A stretch of 44,043 bases of DNA, taken from Fimenecus sp045595185 (GTDB taxonomy: Bacteria; Bacillota; Clostridia; Oscillospirales; Acutalibacteraceae). This document shows, piece by piece, positions 42,244 through 44,043 of the stretch; position 1 is the stretch's first letter; every line of letters begins with the position of its first letter. The notes below the pieces were generated by a model, which worked only from the letters and a program-made list of their open reading frames with translations, had not been told where the DNA came from and did no database searches. Location: contig JAZNZX010000046.1 of the NCBI GenBank assembly GCA_045595185.1, forward strand, positions 1-44,043, read 5' to 3'. A program made the translations under genes and the position numbers.

Positions 42244-42290
42244 AAAAGGTGCAATCAGTAATAAAACTGAAAGCACCTTTTGTTTTTTTT
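42244..42290. terminator. Bidirectional terminator ending the polysaccharide operon
   Basis: AAAAGGTGC (42244-42252) pairs with GCACCTTTT (42273-42281), with an inner CAGT/ACTG pair. A run of eight T follows on the plus strand; on the minus strand TTTTTATATC follows. It serves both capG and the convergent S24/S26 gene. Confidence 0.85.
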
Positions 42291-42816
42291 ATTTCAGATT
42301 GTTTATTAATCCAAGCTTTAAAAAGAGTTTGCCTAAACCAAGCTTAATAATAATTTTCTTTAATACAGGCTTTACTTTTCTTGTAAAACGAAGAACAGGT
42401 TTTCTTATTGGCATCATAGCCATCCATACATTACTGTAAGTTTTGTAAGGAATATTTTTAGAAACGTCAAAAACCTTGCCTTTTCGTGTGATTGACCTTA
42501 CAACAGCAATAATGTGTTGGTCGTTAATGCCATATTCCTTAACCCATTGGTTATCGCCACAAAGCACATATCCCTTTTCATCTGTGCCGATTATACGGTG
42601 AAGCACAAACTGACCATTATCGCGAAGATAAAAGATTATATCACCTTTTTTGGGGTTTTCGCATTTAACGATTTCAACCGTATCTCTGCCCCAGACAAGT
42701 AAAGGTCGCATACTTTTACCTGTAATAGGCAATTGTACTGTGCCACCATTATCAATTTTTTCTTTAATTACAGGATAAATCTCAATAAGATTTATTTTTT
42801 GCTTTTTTGTTTCCAT
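42289..42816 (-). CDS. S24/S26-family peptidase-like protein
   Basis: A 175-residue protein with signal-peptidase-like motifs. ITGKSMRPLL carries the nucleophile Ser35, KKGDIIFYLRD is the second conserved block, and FVLHRIIG has His73 where bacterial type I signal peptidases have Lys. GDNQW follows. The Ser-His arrangement is that of the archaeal/ER (SipW/Sec11) branch. Unlike true signal peptidases there is no N-terminal membrane anchor; the C-terminal 40 residues are basic and amphipathic. Similar short proteins are found near surface-polysaccharide and small-peptide systems in Firmicutes. AGAGGTTG precedes the ATG. The substrate is unknown. Confidence 0.78.
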   Translation of the reverse strand: METKKQKINLIEIYPVIKEKIDNGGTVQLPITGKSMRPLLVWGRDTVEIVKCENPKKGDIIFYLRDNGQFVLHRIIGTDEKGYVLCGDNQWVKEYGINDQHIIAVVRSITRKGKVFDVSKNIPYKTYSNVWMAMMPIRKPVLRFTRKVKPVLKKIIIKLGLGKLFLKLGLINNLK

Positions 42817-42846
42817 TGGAACAACCTCTAAAAATAAACTGGATAT

Positions 42847-42875
42847 ATTATAGCCTAATGGCTTGTGAAAGTCAA
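42847..42875 (-). promoter_or_regulatory. Promoter for the S24/S26 gene
   Basis: On the minus strand TTGACT (42875-42870) and TATAAT (42852-42847) are exactly 17 bp apart. It lies directly after the transporter stop codon, so the two genes need not be co-transcribed. Confidence 0.8.
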
Positions 42876-42877
42876 TC

Positions 42878-43741
42878 TTAAGCCTTTTTCTTTAATGAAT
42901 TCCACGTGTTAAATACTGCTGCAGCTATAATAATTGTATATCCGACAAAGCTTAAGGCATCAGGCAAATCACCGAATACCACAAGGCTTAAAAGTGTTGT
43001 GAATAAAATCTGTGAATAGTCATAAACTGAAATTTCCTTTGCAGGTGCTTTTGAGTAAGCTCTGGTGATGAAGAATTGACCACCACTTGCAGAAAGTCCT
43101 GCAAGAATTAAGAATAACCATTGTTCAGATGACATAGGTGTAAAATCAAGTATTAACCAAGGCAGAGTCACAACACATGAAAATGCCGAAAAATAAAAGA
43201 TAATCAGGTTTCCTTTAAATCCGTTCTGAGTAAGCCTTCGCACACAAGCATAAGCAAGTCCTGCACCCATACCACCTAAAAAGCCCATAAATGCAGGGAA
43301 TCCGTCAAAAGAAAAAGACGGTTTCATAATAAACATAGCACCAAAGAATGCCATTGTAACTGCCAAAATCTGTTTGAAATTTGCTTTTTCCTTAAGAATA
43401 AACAGGGAAAACAAAACAGCAAAGAAAGGGGATAACTTGTTAAGCATTGATGCATCAGCAAGATTCATATTACTGAGTGCGTAAAAGTTACAAAGAATTC
43501 CGCCTGTACCCGCAACAGCACGAATAAGCAAAAAGCCAATATTATTGCCTTTCGGTAATGCCCATTCCTTGTTTTTTGTGATTAAAACAAATGCGAAAAT
43601 CATCGCCACAGCATTTCTGAAAAAGCTTTTCTGAATAGTGGGCAAATCTCCTGACAGCTTCACAAAAAGCCCCATAAGAGCAAAGAAAAAGGCAGAAATG
43701 ATAATATATATAATTCCTTTTGTCTTATCATTTTTAATCAT
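42878..43741 (-). CDS. EamA/DMT-family transporter
   Basis: A 287-residue membrane protein with about ten hydrophobic helices arranged as two EamA repeats. The first repeat starts IIYIIISAFFFALMGLFVKL and ends ILAVTMAFFGAMFIMKP; the second starts GFLGGMGAGLAYACVRRL and ends LSFVGYTIIIAAAVFNTW. The first repeat contains ALSNMNLADASMLNKLSPFF, typical of the RhaT/YdcZ-like exporter group. Such proteins export or import metabolites such as amino acids or nucleotide-sugar precursors; the substrate cannot be predicted. It has its own promoter at 43759-43787. Confidence 0.85.
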   Translation of the reverse strand: MIKNDKTKGIIYIIISAFFFALMGLFVKLSGDLPTIQKSFFRNAVAMIFAFVLITKNKEWALPKGNNIGFLLIRAVAGTGGILCNFYALSNMNLADASMLNKLSPFFAVLFSLFILKEKANFKQILAVTMAFFGAMFIMKPSFSFDGFPAFMGFLGGMGAGLAYACVRRLTQNGFKGNLIIFYFSAFSCVVTLPWLILDFTPMSSEQWLFLILAGLSASGGQFFITRAYSKAPAKEISVYDYSQILFTTLLSLVVFGDLPDALSFVGYTIIIAAAVFNTWNSLKKKA

Positions 43742-43758
43742 TTATATTCACCATAAGT

Positions 43759-43787
43759 ATTTTATGCTTGTGTTAAATTAGGGACAA
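43759..43787 (-). promoter_or_regulatory. Promoter for the EamA transporter
   Basis: On the minus strand TTGTCC (43787-43782) and TAAAAT (43764-43759) are 17 bp apart. The -35 box lies just downstream of the stop codon of the partial gene that follows. Confidence 0.6.
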
Positions 43788-43788
43788 A

Positions 43789-44043
43789 TTATAATAATTC
43801 AAAACCTTTTAAATAAAGCAGATTTTGAATGATACCTTGACCTTTCCACCAATTTTCACTAATTGCCCACTCATTAGGATAATCTTTCCATCGCCAAGGA
43901 ACATTCCAAGAGCCATCTTCAAGTTGTGTTTCAACAATAAAATCACACTCAAAATCAGCAATTTCCTTGTTATTGGCGTAAAAAACGCTGTTTTTAGAAT
44001 TGAAAAACTTCGATGGCTTACAAATATAAGATGTTTTCCATTG
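43789..44043 (-). CDS. C-terminal part of an unidentified protein (cut by the window end)
   Basis: An open frame of 84 codons runs from the right edge to a TAA at 43789-43791; the start is outside the window. The visible sequence has FIVETQLEDGSWNVPW, then KDYPNEWAISENWWKGQ and ends LLYLKGFELL. The DGSWNVPW and WWKG pattern resembles the last repeat of prenyltransferase/squalene-cyclase-like alpha-helical toroid proteins that occur as hypotheticals in Firmicutes. The similarity is by eye only and no enzyme function is claimed. The coding call rests on the uninterrupted frame and sensible composition. Confidence 0.65.
   Translation of the reverse strand, partial: QWKTSYICKPSKFFNSKNSVFYANNKEIADFECDFIVETQLEDGSWNVPWRWKDYPNEWAISENWWKGQGIIQNLLYLKGFELL

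Overview
This is an AT-rich window from what looks like an anaerobic, probably gut-associated, Gram-positive Clostridia (Oscillospiraceae/Ruminococcus-like). The reasons are AGGAGG-type ribosome-binding sites before most genes, vegetative TTGACA/TATAAT promoters, a Ruminococcus/Butyrivibrio-type GH3 glucosidase with reversed domain order, a cytoplasmic GH35 galactosidase, and dispersed hairpin repeats of a kind I associate with gut Firmicutes. The taxonomic placement is inference. There is no rRNA, tRNA, CRISPR array, transposase or phage gene that I can see.

Layout. 1-348: hairpin cluster and a palindromic MITE-like element. 349-6503 (minus strand): SGNH esterase + GH35 beta-galactosidase, a small DMP19/DUF4375-like protein, a left-handed beta-helix acyltransferase, an RlmD/TrmA-type RNA uracil methyltransferase and a small unknown protein, with short repeats between several of them. 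6680-12486 (plus): membrane UDP-GlcNAc 4,6-dehydratase (WbpM/PglF type), branched-chain aminotransferase, secreted GH3 beta-glucosidase. 12629-14901 (minus): a GMP synthase that lacks its glutaminase domain, and a CofE-like ligase homologue. 15302-42237 (plus): one uninterrupted, about 27 kb polysaccharide locus. 42289-44043 (minus): S24/S26 peptidase-like protein, EamA transporter, and the C-terminal end of one more gene.

The polysaccharide locus starts at one strong promoter (15192-15220) and ends at a bidirectional terminator (42244-42290); all internal gaps are under 40 bp. It reads as a Wzx/Wzy-dependent capsule or exopolysaccharide system: a monotopic priming transferase, nine predicted glycosyltransferases, an EpsG-type polymerase and a Wzx flippase. 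Precursor modules are an aldo/keto reductase with a split transketolase (product unknown), TviB/TviC for UDP-GalNAcA, TagD with a LicD protein (phosphoglycerol decoration), CapE/CapF/CapG for UDP-L-FucNAc, and a tightly coupled trio of a sialyltransferase-like GT, a divergent NeuA-like cytidylyltransferase and a pyruvate-aldolase-like protein fused to a second domain. No NeuB/NeuC-type synthase is present. The trio therefore suggests an aldolase-based route to a CMP-activated acidic sugar, and it is the best candidate in the window for an undescribed system. An acyltransferase-3 gene between capF and capG is broken by two frameshifts. I see no Wzc/Wzb/Wzd chain-length or tyrosine-kinase genes.
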